From Mycolicibacterium porcinum (GTDB lineage Bacteria; Actinomycetota; Actinomycetes; Mycobacteriales; Mycobacteriaceae), in NCBI GenBank assembly GCA_001942045.1, contig MSTD01000017.1, forward strand, positions 1 through 64,000: a DNA stretch of 64,000 bases. The letters are read 5' to 3'. A program made the position numbers and the translations under genes. Each line of letters opens with the position of its first letter. Position 1 is the first letter of the stretch. Below the pieces are notes generated by a model. It had not been told where the DNA came from and made no database searches. It worked only from the letters and a program-made list of their open reading frames with translations. Positions 1 through 8,099 of this stretch are shown in pieces.

Positions 1-1
1 C

Positions 2-106
2 GCCGAAGAACGACGCCTACGCGCCGAACTCAACCACGACCTCGAAACCGAACGCGCCTACCAAGCCTGGCTCGCCGAAGAACACGGACCACCCCCACCC
101 TTCTGA
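2..106 (+). CDS. C-terminal end of a probable 13E12/DUF222-HNH family protein (partial)
   Basis: The window opens inside a reading frame that runs without a stop to TGA at 104-106 (34 visible residues). The visible tail is rich in Glu, Arg and Ala, looks helical, and ends in a Pro-Pro-Pro-Pro-Phe terminus. Many mycobacterial 13E12-repeat (DUF222 plus HNH nuclease) proteins end in this way, in a basic/acidic helix followed by PPPF. The diagnostic domains lie outside the window, so the family call rests only on the tail and on strong codon bias. The gene runs towards a decayed TetR gene on the opposite strand. Confidence 0.45.
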   Translation, partial: AEERRLRAELNHDLETERAYQAWLAEEHGPPPPF

Positions 107-122
107 AGCCGTCGGGCCTCTC

Positions 123-323
123 TCAGCGCCTGGGCGACCTCCTGCACCACGCGGAGGCCGGATTCGGTCGCGTCGCCGACGGGCGTGAAGGGCAACGGAA
201 GAAGCACGGGAATACGTAGTGCAAGGTGCCCGGTGGAATGCCCGCCTCAGCCGCGACAGCACGCAGCGTCGTCGCCCGGACCCCGACGTAGGCCATCGGA
301 ACCCTCCCCTCGACTGAGCGCAA
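123..323 (-). pseudogene. Decayed TetR-family regulator
   Basis: On the minus strand a short frame encodes a recognisable TetR helix-turn-helix segment (roughly residues 10-39, with the core TTLRAVAAEAG followed by a GTLHYVF recognition helix). The first helix normally found before it is missing. Just after the recognition helix the frame loses similarity to the family. Codons in another minus frame, around 110-180, look like a helical TetR ligand-domain segment (GLRVVQEVAQAL). I read this as a TetR gene broken by deletion and frameshift. It could instead be a very short HTH protein, but the missing first helix argues against function. Confidence 0.5.
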
Positions 324-338
324 GCTTAGGGTGAAAAC

Positions 339-854
339 ATGACCAACACCGTCGTCCGCGCTACCTCACCGGACGACCTCGACGCGATCAGCTCCATCTA
401 TGCCCACCATGTCGAGACCGGAGTGGCCACGTTCGAATTGATCCCGCCGCACCGCGAGGAGTGGGAGCGTCGGCTGGCGACGGCTCGGGAACGTGAATTG
501 CCGTTCCTCACCGCGCTACTCGATGACGAGATCGTCGGCTACGCGTATTGCGCGCCGTGGAAGCTACGCCCCGCGTATCGGCACACTGTGGAGAACTCTA
601 TCTATCTCACCCCGCAGTGCGCCGGCCGAGGCATCGGAACCCTACTGCTGCAAGGACTTCTGGACGGCTGCGCTGCAGCAGGCATCCGGGAGGTCATCGC
701 CGTGGTGGTGGACACCGACGAAGCGGCGGCATCCCTTGCCCTGCACCGCAAGCACGGCTTCGCAGAAGCCGGCCGCCTGCGGGCGGTGGGCTACAAGCAC
801 GGACGATGGCTCGACACGGTGCTGCTGCAGTGCAGCCTGCCGGTCAGCAGTTGA
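339..854 (+). CDS. GNAT acetyltransferase, phosphinothricin/L-amino acid N-acetyltransferase type
   Basis: This 171-residue single-domain GNAT protein probably transfers an acetyl group from acetyl-CoA to the amino group of a small amino acid-like substrate (Pat/Bar/MnaT family). The acetyl-CoA pyrophosphate-binding motif QCAGRGIG is at residues 93-100. The family-typical Glu of the VENSIYL strand is near residue 85, and a conserved GYKHGRW segment lies near the C-terminus. Length matches the family. The ATG start is preceded by an A/G-rich stretch (agggtgaaaac). The gene ends 11 nt into the convergent desaturase gene. Physiological substrate is unknown; drug or herbicide resistance should not be assumed. 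Confidence 0.85.
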   Translation: MTNTVVRATSPDDLDAISSIYAHHVETGVATFELIPPHREEWERRLATARERELPFLTALLDDEIVGYAYCAPWKLRPAYRHTVENSIYLTPQCAGRGIGTLLLQGLLDGCAAAGIREVIAVVVDTDEAAASLALHRKHGFAEAGRLRAVGYKHGRWLDTVLLQCSLPVSS

Positions 855-1992
855 CGAGTTCGGGCTCGCAGATCGGCTGCGAAGCCGGCTCCGGCGCAGT
901 CTCTTTGGCAGGCTCTTTGGCTGCCGGCTCGGGATCCTTGGGCTTGCCGCCCCACGGGAACGCCAGCCGCACGATCTTGCGGACCACCGAGGCGAACTGC
1001 TTGTGGATCGGGCCGGTGTTGTACGGCAGCCCGTAGCGCTGGCAGATCTCCTTCACCTCACCCGAGATCTCGGCGTAGCGGTGCGCCGGAATATCCGGGA
1101 ACAGGTGATGCTCGATCTGGAACGACAGGTTGCCGCTGAAGATGTGGAACCACTTGCCGCCGGACAGGTTTGCCGAACCGAGCAGCTGGCGGTAGTACCA
1201 CTGCCCACGCGTCTCGTCCTGGGTTTCCTCGATGGTGAACTCATGGGTGCCCTCAGGGAAATGCCCGCAGAAGATGATGGTGTAGGACCACACGTTGCGC
1301 ATCAGATTGGCAGTCATGTTGCCCGCGAACACGAACGGCGCGAACGGGCCGGCGAGCAGTGGGAAGGCCACGTAGTCCTTGACGGTCTGCTTGCGGACCT
1401 TCGCCCACATCTCGCGCAGCATGTCCTTCTTGTCGCGCAGCTTGATCTCGCCGGTGCGGATGCGCTCGGTCTCGAGCTCGTGCAGCGCGACGCCGTACTG
1501 GAAGAACACCATCAACAGGAAGGCGTACAAGGGATTACCCAGGTAGTAGGGGCTCCATTTCTGGTCCTCGCTCATCCGCAGGATGCCGTAACCGATGTCG
1601 CGGTCCATGTCGACGATGTTGGTGTAGGTGTGGTGCATGTAGTTGTGCGAGTGGCGCCACTGATTGGACGGGCAGGCCGAATCCCATTCGAAGTTCTGGC
1701 CCCGCAACGCCGGATCGCCCATCCAGTCGTACTGGCCGTGCATGACGTTGTGGCCGATCTCCATGTTGTCGAGGATCTTCGACAGTCCGAGCATCACGGT
1801 GCCGACGGGCCAGGCCGGCGGCAGGAACAGCAGAGCGCGGCCGCCGATTTCGAGCTTGCGCTGCATCTTGATGATGTCGCGGATGTAGGTGGCGTCGCGT
1901 TCGCCGAGATCGGCGATCGCCTTTTCACGGATGGCGTCGAGTTCGGCGCCAAAGGTTTCGAACTGTTCGGGGGTCAGGGTGTAGTGAGTCAT
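844..1992 (-). CDS. desA3: DesA3-type acyl-CoA delta-9 fatty acid desaturase
   Basis: Membrane di-iron desaturase of 382 residues that inserts a cis double bond into stearoyl/palmitoyl-CoA, as known for M. tuberculosis DesA3. The three histidine boxes of the family are visible: HNVMH at 81-85, HSHNYMHH at 114-121 and QIEHH at about 292-296. Hydrophobic segments lie between them. The C-terminal 40 residues are Pro/Glu/Lys-rich and probably cytoplasmic. It lies 27 nt downstream of its likely electron-donor reductase on the same strand, the known DesA3-Rv3230c pairing. A TetR regulator is divergent to the pair. The stop overlaps the convergent acetyltransferase by 11 nt. Confidence 0.9.
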   Translation of the reverse strand: MTHYTLTPEQFETFGAELDAIREKAIADLGERDATYIRDIIKMQRKLEIGGRALLFLPPAWPVGTVMLGLSKILDNMEIGHNVMHGQYDWMGDPALRGQNFEWDSACPSNQWRHSHNYMHHTYTNIVDMDRDIGYGILRMSEDQKWSPYYLGNPLYAFLLMVFFQYGVALHELETERIRTGEIKLRDKKDMLREMWAKVRKQTVKDYVAFPLLAGPFAPFVFAGNMTANLMRNVWSYTIIFCGHFPEGTHEFTIEETQDETRGQWYYRQLLGSANLSGGKWFHIFSGNLSFQIEHHLFPDIPAHRYAEISGEVKEICQRYGLPYNTGPIHKQFASVVRKIVRLAFPWGGKPKDPEPAAKEPAKETAPEPASQPICEPELVNC

Positions 1993-2019
1993 GTCTGCGC
2001 CTTTCAGGGTCGATAGATC

Positions 2020-3135
2020 TCAAAGGTCGATGACGACGTCGCCGACGGGTGCGGTGACGCATATTTCGATGTCTTCGCAGTCGGCGGTGGAGATCGCGCC
2101 GGTGATCAGGTTGCGGACCGCGCCGCGGGTCTTCGATCGGGTGCAGGTGTGGCAGATGCCCATGCGGCAACCGCTTTCCGGGGTGAGGCCGGCAGCCTCT
2201 GCCTGCACCAAAAGCGGTTGGCCGTCGTCGGCCACCTCCACGTCGCTGTCGGCGAATCGGACGGTGCCGCCGGTCGATCCAGCCGGCACTGCGAACACCG
2301 GTGGCACGAAGCTCTCCGAGTGTGCGTCGGGACGAACCTCGCGCACCGCGTCGACCAACGCCGGCGGGCCACAGACGAACACCGCATCTGGTTCGGCCCC
2401 GGGGAACGCCTCCGCCAGGTGAGCGGGTCCGAAGTATCCGTCCAGATCCCCGGCGACCCCGTCGCGGGTGTAGCCGTGCAGGATCCGGACCCCGGCCGAA
2501 CGCATGGCGGCCAACTCGGTGCGGTAGCAGGCTTCGTCGACGCCACGCGCGTAGTGGATGAAGGTGATTTCGCCGGTGAACGCCTGTGCACGCAACGTAC
2601 GCAGCATGGACATCACCGGCGTGATGCCGCTGCCGCCCGAGACGAACAGGATGCGTCGGGGAAGCACGTCGGGCAGCACGAAATCGCCCCCGACCGAATC
2701 GAGCCCGAGAACCATGCCGGGGTAGGCGTGGTCGCACAGGTAGTTCGAGACCAGCCCACCCTCGTGGCGACCGACGGTCAGCTCGAGGTGGCGAGCGCCC
2801 TCGGCGCTCGCCGGCGAGTAGCACCGCGTGCGCCGTCGTCCGTTGATCTCGACAGAGAGATTGATGTGCTGCCCGGCCCGAAATCCGGCGAAAGCCGTGT
2901 TGGGTTCGAGGGTCAGCGTGACGCCGCGCGGCGTCTGCCGCCGCACCGCGATCACCTTGGCGCGGGCGTCGCCCAGCGTCCAGGTCGGCTCGACCAGCTC
3001 GGTGTAGCGATCAACTCCGTGCGGGCCGGTCAGCAGGTTTGCGAGCGCACTCACGCGCGGTGCGGCCAGCACCCGCTTTGCGATTATTTGAGTGAACATG
3101 TGTACACAGTGCGCGTGCACAGGCGACTCTGTCAA
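2020..3135 (-). CDS. Flavin/2Fe-2S oxidoreductase, electron donor to DesA3 (Rv3230c-like)
   Basis: Two-domain reductase. An FNR-type FAD/NAD(P)H module comes first (RCYSPAS flavin motif near residue 120, GGSGITPVMSML pyridine-nucleotide motif near 170). A C-terminal plant-type 2Fe-2S ferredoxin follows, with CRMGICHTC and a later CEDIEIC cluster. The M. tuberculosis homologue passes NADPH electrons to DesA3, so the enzyme supports membrane fatty acid desaturation. The reading frame opens at 3135, but the Met at 3099 (MFTQIIAK) is a better start for the conserved part; the extra residues would run through the regulatory region. The shared promoter with the TetR gene holds AGTGAACA repeats. Confidence 0.88.
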   Translation of the reverse strand: MTESPVHAHCVHMFTQIIAKRVLAAPRVSALANLLTGPHGVDRYTELVEPTWTLGDARAKVIAVRRQTPRGVTLTLEPNTAFAGFRAGQHINLSVEINGRRRTRCYSPASAEGARHLELTVGRHEGGLVSNYLCDHAYPGMVLGLDSVGGDFVLPDVLPRRILFVSGGSGITPVMSMLRTLRAQAFTGEITFIHYARGVDEACYRTELAAMRSAGVRILHGYTRDGVAGDLDGYFGPAHLAEAFPGAEPDAVFVCGPPALVDAVREVRPDAHSESFVPPVFAVPAGSTGGTVRFADSDVEVADDGQPLLVQAEAAGLTPESGCRMGICHTCTRSKTRGAVRNLITGAISTADCEDIEICVTAPVGDVVIDL

Positions 3136-3177
3136 CGATAAAAACCCAGCGAGTGGTAGGGTTCACATCAGTGAACA
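3091..3177. promoter_or_regulatory. Candidate TetR operators between desaturase operon and its regulator
   Basis: AGTGAACA occurs at 3091-3098 and again at 3170-3177. The second copy is half of a perfect 6-bp inverted repeat, GTTCAC-4nt-GTGAAC, at 3161-3176. A 10-bp palindrome TGTGTACACA lies at 3099-3108. This region lies between the divergent reductase/desaturase genes and the TetR gene. The arrangement fits autoregulated acyl-CoA-responsive DesT/MadR-type control, but the binding protein is inferred only from position. Confidence 0.55.
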
Positions 3178-3863
3178 GACGTACGCCCAATTCACGAACA
3201 TCCACGTCACGGCCGCGACGAACCGAATCGTCGTCGCGGTCGCGGGACACGCTGTCCAGGGAAGAGCGCAAAGAGGCCACCCGGCGCGCGATCATCACCG
3301 CAGCGTTGACGCTGCTGGAAGACCGCAGCTTCAGCGCGCTGTCCCTGCGGGAGGTGACCCGCGAGGCAGGCATCGTGCCCGCCGCGTTCTACCGGCACTT
3401 CGACTCGATGGATGCGCTCGGCCTGGTGCTCATCGACGAGTCGTTCCGGTCTCTGCGCGACATGCTTCGCGGTGCGCGCGCCGGCAAGCTCGACCCGCAT
3501 CACGTCATCGAATCCTCGGCCGAGATCCTGATCGGCAGCTTCAACGACCGGCGCGAACATTGGCGGTTCATCGCCCGCGAACGCTCCAGCGGAGTCTCGG
3601 TGCTGCGCTATGCCATTCGCACCGAGATCCGGCTGATCACCTCCGAGCTCGCCATCGACCTGGCCCGGTTCCCCGCCCTCAAGGACTGGAGCAGCGAGGA
3701 TCTCAACATCCTGGCCAACCTGTTCGTCAACGCGATGATCTCGATCGCGGAGAGCCTGGAAGATGCAGGAGACGCGGCGGCGGTCGACGCCATTCACCGG
3801 ACCGCGGTCAAACAACTACGGATGATCGCCGTCGGCGTCAACGGGTGGCACAGCACCGGCTAG
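3171..3863 (+). CDS. TetR-family regulator, probably controlling the divergent desaturase operon
   Basis: Regulator of about 230 residues. After a Ser/Arg-rich N-terminal extension comes a canonical TetR HTH (LSREERKEATRRAIITAAL, then FSALSLREVTREAGI and an AFYRHF recognition helix). A helical ligand-binding domain follows. Divergence from the desaturase and its reductase, and similarity in layout to DesT-type regulators, suggest that it senses acyl-CoA and represses the pair. An alternative GTG at 3153 would put the GTTCAC/GTGAAC operator inside the gene. GTG 3171 is preferred and lies in the right half of that operator, which would suit leaderless, autoregulated translation. Neither start is proven. 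Confidence 0.82.
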   Translation: MNRRTPNSRTSTSRPRRTESSSRSRDTLSREERKEATRRAIITAALTLLEDRSFSALSLREVTREAGIVPAAFYRHFDSMDALGLVLIDESFRSLRDMLRGARAGKLDPHHVIESSAEILIGSFNDRREHWRFIARERSSGVSVLRYAIRTEIRLITSELAIDLARFPALKDWSSEDLNILANLFVNAMISIAESLEDAGDAAAVDAIHRTAVKQLRMIAVGVNGWHSTG

Positions 3864-3872
3864 GGTCCGGTC

Positions 3873-4670
3873 ATGTCCCCTGCGCAGCCACTCGACCTTG
3901 CCTATCCGCGGCCCGATATCGCCGTCATCACGCTCAATCGGCCCGACAAGCTCAATGCGTTGTCGTACGAACTGGTCGAAGCGCTGCATGCCACGCTCGA
4001 CGCGATCGCGGCGAACAACGAGTGCCGCGTCGTGGTGCTCACCGGCGCCGGACGCGGATTCTGTTCGGGCCTCGACCTGAGCGATCCGAATCCACCCGAG
4101 GCCGGCGGCGGCACCGAGTTTCCCCGCTCCGGCATGCGCTGGCAGGAACGCATCGCGAACCTGACGGTCAAGCTGCATCGGCTGCGCCAGCCCGTGATCG
4201 CCGCGGTCAACGGCGCGGCCTACGGCGGTGGCTTCGCGCTCGCCGCGGCCAGCGACATCCGCATCGCGGGCCCGGCGGCGAAGTTCTGCACGCAGTTCAT
4301 CAAGCTCGGTATCGGCGGCTGTGACATCGGGGTGAGCTACACCCTGCCCAGGATCATCGGTGCCGGCCCGGCGTTCGACCTGATCCTGACCGCGCGGGCG
4401 GTCGACGCACCCGAAGCATTGCGGCTCGGCCTGGTCACCCGAGTCGTCGACGACACCGCGAATCTGCTCGGCGCCGCCCTGGAGGTCGCCGAAACTCTGT
4501 GTGGTTACGGGAAATTCGGTCTGGAATCGACCAAGCAGGTGCTGTGGGCCAATCTCGACGCCGGCTGCCTGGAAACGGCTCTCCACGTGGAGAACCGCAG
4601 CCAGATTCTGTCGGTCGGCACCGGCAGCCTTGCCGACGTCAGCGAGGTGTCCCGCCACCGTCGACAATGA
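3873..4670 (+). CDS. Enoyl-CoA hydratase/isomerase family protein (EchA12-like)
   Basis: Crotonase-fold protein of 265 residues, likely acting in fatty acid beta-oxidation or related acyl-CoA chemistry. It shows the N-terminal ITLNRPDKLNAL motif, the first oxyanion-hole segment (GFCSGLDLSDP, about 68-78) and the second (AAYGGGFALAAASD, near 118-131). The usual catalytic Glu of the first hydratase site is not obvious in the GCDIGVSY region, so hydratase activity rather than another crotonase reaction is uncertain. It starts 9 nt after the TetR gene and may be co-transcribed with it. Its 3' end overlaps the convergent SDR gene by 32 nt. Confidence 0.85.
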   Translation: MSPAQPLDLAYPRPDIAVITLNRPDKLNALSYELVEALHATLDAIAANNECRVVVLTGAGRGFCSGLDLSDPNPPEAGGGTEFPRSGMRWQERIANLTVKLHRLRQPVIAAVNGAAYGGGFALAAASDIRIAGPAAKFCTQFIKLGIGGCDIGVSYTLPRIIGAGPAFDLILTARAVDAPEALRLGLVTRVVDDTANLLGAALEVAETLCGYGKFGLESTKQVLWANLDAGCLETALHVENRSQILSVGTGSLADVSEVSRHRRQ

Positions 4671-5409
4671 CCACCTGCCCGGTCATGTAACTGCCTGCGT
4701 CCGAACACATCAGCAGGGCTGCGCCAACCATCTCATCGGGGGTGGCCAGACGCTTCATCAATGTCCCACCCTTCATCAGATCGATGGCCTCCTGCGGGTT
4801 GTTGCGCATCATGTCGGTGTCGACGGGTCCCGGCGCCAAGGCGTTGACCCGGATGCCCAGCGGGGCGAACTCGGCCGCCATCGACCGGGTGACCGACATC
4901 AGCGCAGCCTTGCCCGACGCATAGATCGACAGCGCCGGGGCGAAGTTGAACGCGCCGACCGACACCAGGTTCAGCACCGCCGCCTTCGAGCTGGCCTTCA
5001 GATGCGGCAGCGCGTGCTGTACCAGGAACACCGGCCCGCGCAGGTTCACCTCATAGGATTTGGCCCAGGCCTCCGGCGTCATCTGCCCCAGCGGCTGCGC
5101 GAGCGCGTTGGCGGCGTTGTTGACCACCACATCGATCCCGCCGAACTCGGCGAGCGTACGTTCCACCAACGCGCCGAGATCGTCGATGTTGCCGCTGTGC
5201 GTGGGAACTCCGATCGCCTGTCCCCCGAGCTCACGCAGGTGCTCGGCCGCCCGCTCGCAGGCGTCGGCTTTGCGGCTGGCCACCACCACGCGCGCACCGG
5301 CCAGCGTAAAGCCCTCGGCGAGAGCCAATCCGATGCCACGGGTGCCGCCGGTCACGATCACGGTCCGGTCGGTCATGTCGAACAGATGGTCAAAAGTCTC
5401 ACGGTTCAC
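4639..5409 (-). CDS. Short-chain dehydrogenase/reductase
   Basis: Classical SDR of 256 residues. The cofactor-binding motif TGGTRGIG is at residues 20-27, NNAAN follows in the middle, and the catalytic Ser and YASGK motif are in the expected order. The C-terminus carries the common MTGQVVIVDGGG segment. Ala-Ser-Arg-Lys after beta strand 2 suggests a preference for NADP(H). The substrate cannot be told; the neighbouring enoyl-CoA hydratase suggests acyl chain or carbonyl metabolism. It overlaps that gene tail to tail by 32 nt. Confidence 0.88.
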   Translation of the reverse strand: MNRETFDHLFDMTDRTVIVTGGTRGIGLALAEGFTLAGARVVVASRKADACERAAEHLRELGGQAIGVPTHSGNIDDLGALVERTLAEFGGIDVVVNNAANALAQPLGQMTPEAWAKSYEVNLRGPVFLVQHALPHLKASSKAAVLNLVSVGAFNFAPALSIYASGKAALMSVTRSMAAEFAPLGIRVNALAPGPVDTDMMRNNPQEAIDLMKGGTLMKRLATPDEMVGAALLMCSDAGSYMTGQVVIVDGGGTPR

Positions 5410-5450
5410 CCCGTCAGTAGAACATCACCGTGGCCCGGCCACGCAAGGCT

Positions 5451-6305
5451 TCAGCCCAATACGCGGGAACTGACGAACTCGCGGTGCTCGCCGGTGATCG
5501 GGTCGGTGAACTCGAGGCGCTGGGCCAGCAGCTGCAGCGGACTCCCGAAATCGTCGGGTGCTACGTCGATCACGTTGGGGTACAGGGAATCACCGATGAT
5601 CGGTAACCCGATCGAGGCCATGTGCACGCGGAGCTGATGCGTGCGTCCGGTCCGCGGCGACAGCCGGTACAACCCGTCTCCCATGTCCTCGACATAGGTC
5701 TCGGCGTTGGGCTCGCCGGGCTCCTCGAAAGCCTGTAACCGCCCGCGGTGCTTGATGATCCGGCTGCGCAATGTGGCAGGCAGAGGCACCGTTGCCGTGC
5801 CGTCGGAGCGAGCCAGATACGTCTTACGAGTACCGCCCTCGGCGAACAGACGCTGATATCGGCCCCGGACCTCGCGCCGCGCGGTGAACAGCAGCACGCC
5901 CGCGGTCAGCCGGTCCAGCCGGTGCGCCGGGCTCAGTTCCGGCAGGTCGAGTTCCTGACGCAGCCGCACCAGCGCGGTCTGCACGACGTGCCCACCGCGG
6001 GGCATGGTGGCCAGGAAGTGCGGCTTGTCGACGACGATGATGTCGTCGTCGCGGTACAGCACCGGAACGTCGAACGGCACCTCTACCTCGTCGACCAGGT
6101 CGCGGTAGAAGTAGACGTGCGCGCCCGCGGCCAGCGTCGTTGTCCTATCGACCGTCGTGCCGTCCGGCAGAACTACTTCTCCGGCAAGCACTTTCGCGCC
6201 GATACCGAACCGCTGCTCCAGCTCGTCGTGCACGTTGCCACCCAACAAGCGCAGCCGCGCCGGGCCCAGTCCGTCACGCACCGGCAGCGGCGGGCGCTCT
6301 CTCAA
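5451..6305 (-). CDS. RluA-family RNA pseudouridine synthase (Rv3300c-like)
   Basis: Converts specific uridines in rRNA or tRNA to pseudouridine. The family signature HRLDRLTAG lies at residues 128-136, with the catalytic Asp at 131. The FLATMPRGGH segment, the GRTHQLRVHM motif and the GDSLYP segment are also present. An N-terminal region of about 80 residues may be a degenerate S4-like domain. It begins 7 nt after the glpD stop, so it is probably the last gene of a glpD operon. In M. tuberculosis I recall phoY1 between these two genes; no phoU-type gene is present here. Which RNA site is modified is unknown. Confidence 0.85.
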   Translation of the reverse strand: MRERPPLPVRDGLGPARLRLLGGNVHDELEQRFGIGAKVLAGEVVLPDGTTVDRTTTLAAGAHVYFYRDLVDEVEVPFDVPVLYRDDDIIVVDKPHFLATMPRGGHVVQTALVRLRQELDLPELSPAHRLDRLTAGVLLFTARREVRGRYQRLFAEGGTRKTYLARSDGTATVPLPATLRSRIIKHRGRLQAFEEPGEPNAETYVEDMGDGLYRLSPRTGRTHQLRVHMASIGLPIIGDSLYPNVIDVAPDDFGSPLQLLAQRLEFTDPITGEHREFVSSRVLG

Positions 6306-6312
6306 GGTCGTG

Positions 6313-8058
6313 TCAATTCAACGGCACGGGTTCGAGAATCTCGGCGCGCGCCTCGGGCGCGGCCTGGCGCAACGCATCGGCGGACTCGTCGTCGGGCTGG
6401 GTCTGCGAAAGCACCTCGGCCTCCACCCGGGCGATGTAGGTAGCCACCTCACGATCTACGTCCTCGGCAGTCCAACCCAGCACGGGCGCAACCACTTCGG
6501 CCACCTCACGCGCGCAATCGACGCCGCGGTGCGGGTATTCGATGGCGATCCGCATCCGCCGGGCCAGAATGTCCTCCAGATGCAGCGCACCTTCAGCGGC
6601 GGCGGCGTAGTAGGCCTCGACCTTCAGATACACCGGCGCATCGGTGATCGGGGCCAGGAGCTCTGGCTTGTCCTCCGCCATCTTGAGCACCTCACCGATC
6701 AGCGAACCGTAGCGGTCCAGCAGGTGCCGGACGCGGTACGGATGCAGCCCGTAATGCTTCCCGACGAACTCGGTCTGGTTGATCAGGGCGAAGTACCCGT
6801 CGGCTCCCATCAACGGGACCTTCTCGGTGATCGACGGGGCCACCCGGGCCGGGATGAACTCTGCGGCAGCATCGATCGCGTCGGCCGCCATCACCCGGTA
6901 GGTGGTGTACTTCCCGCCCGCGATGGCCACCAGACCCGGCGAGGGCACCGCGACGGCGTGCTCACGCGACAGCTTGGAGGTCTCCTCACTCTCGCCCGCC
7001 AGCAGCGGACGCAGCCCGGCGTAGACGCCGTCGATGTCGTCGTGGGTCAGCGGGGTGGCCAGCACGGTGTTGACGTGGCCCAGGATGTAGTCGATGTCAG
7101 CCTTGGTCGCGGCGGGATGCGCCAGGTCCAGATTCCAGTCCGTGTCGGTGGTGCCGATGATCCAGTGCGTGCCCCAGGGAATCACGAACAGCACCGACTT
7201 CTCGGTGCGCAGGATGATCGCCACCTCGCTGACGATCCGGTCCCGTGGCACCACGATGTGCACGCCCTTGGAGGCACGCACCCGGAACCGGCCGCGCTCC
7301 TTGGACAATGCCTGGATCTCGTCGGTCCACACCCCGGTGGCGTTGACCACGACATGCCCCCGGACCTCGGTGATCGCGCCGTCCTCGGAATCGCGCAGCG
7401 TGACACCCACCACACGATCACCTTCACGCAACAGCGCCACCACCTGACTCGACGAGCGCACCACCGCGCCATAGTGGGCGGCGGTACGCGCGACGGTCAT
7501 GGTGTGGCGGGCGTCGTCGACGACGGTGTCGTAGTAACGAATCCCGCCGATGAGCGAGCTGCGCTTGAGCCCGGGAGCCAACCGCAGCGCCCCGGCCTTG
7601 GTCAGATGCTTTTGCGCCGGAACGGATTTCGCGCCGCCGAGCTGGTCATAGAGGAAGATGCCTGCCGCGATGTAGGGCCGCTCCCACCAGCGGTTGGTCA
7701 ACGGGAACAGGAACGGCAGCGGCTTGACCAGATGCGGTGCGAGCGTGGTCAGGCTCAGCTCCCGCTCGTACAGGGCTTCGCGTACCAGCCCGAACTCCAA
7801 CTGCTCGAGATAGCGCAGCCCGCCGTGGAACATCTTGGAGCTGCGACTGGACGTGCCCGAGGCGAAGTCGCGGGCCTCGACCAGTGCCACTTTCAGTCCT
7901 CGAGTGGCCGCGTCCAGAGCGGCTCCGGCGCCGACGACACCGCCGCCGAACACCACCACGTCGAATTGTTCGCTGCCGAGTCGTTGCCAGGCTTGCGCCC
8001 TTTGCTGCGGACCGAGGAAGGTTTGCCCGTCGCCCGGTGCTGAGATCGGGTCAGTCAC
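6313..8058 (-). CDS. glpD: Glycerol-3-phosphate dehydrogenase, FAD-dependent
   Basis: Membrane-associated flavoenzyme of 581 residues that oxidises sn-glycerol-3-phosphate to dihydroxyacetone phosphate and passes electrons to the quinone pool. The Rossmann FAD motif GGGVVGAG starts at residue 38. It is followed by the GlpD signature SSRSSKMFHGGLRYLEQ (about 70-86), a GTTDTDWN segment in the middle and a GGKYTTYR motif. The C-terminal helical domain is complete. It is syntenic with M. tuberculosis glpD2 (Rv3302c). lpdA lies upstream on the same strand with a 41-nt gap. Confidence 0.94.
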   Translation of the reverse strand: MTDPISAPGDGQTFLGPQQRAQAWQRLGSEQFDVVVFGGGVVGAGAALDAATRGLKVALVEARDFASGTSSRSSKMFHGGLRYLEQLEFGLVREALYERELSLTTLAPHLVKPLPFLFPLTNRWWERPYIAAGIFLYDQLGGAKSVPAQKHLTKAGALRLAPGLKRSSLIGGIRYYDTVVDDARHTMTVARTAAHYGAVVRSSSQVVALLREGDRVVGVTLRDSEDGAITEVRGHVVVNATGVWTDEIQALSKERGRFRVRASKGVHIVVPRDRIVSEVAIILRTEKSVLFVIPWGTHWIIGTTDTDWNLDLAHPAATKADIDYILGHVNTVLATPLTHDDIDGVYAGLRPLLAGESEETSKLSREHAVAVPSPGLVAIAGGKYTTYRVMAADAIDAAAEFIPARVAPSITEKVPLMGADGYFALINQTEFVGKHYGLHPYRVRHLLDRYGSLIGEVLKMAEDKPELLAPITDAPVYLKVEAYYAAAAEGALHLEDILARRMRIAIEYPHRGVDCAREVAEVVAPVLGWTAEDVDREVATYIARVEAEVLSQTQPDDESADALRQAAPEARAEILEPVPLN

Positions 8059-8099
8059 GATCCCAGGCTACGTGGGTGAGGTGGGATCTGCCCGCTTCT

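Noticed and set aside
339-854. Phosphinothricin (herbicide) resistance function for the GNAT gene
   Set aside because: Family similarity alone does not show this activity; chromosomal mycobacterial members have unknown substrates.
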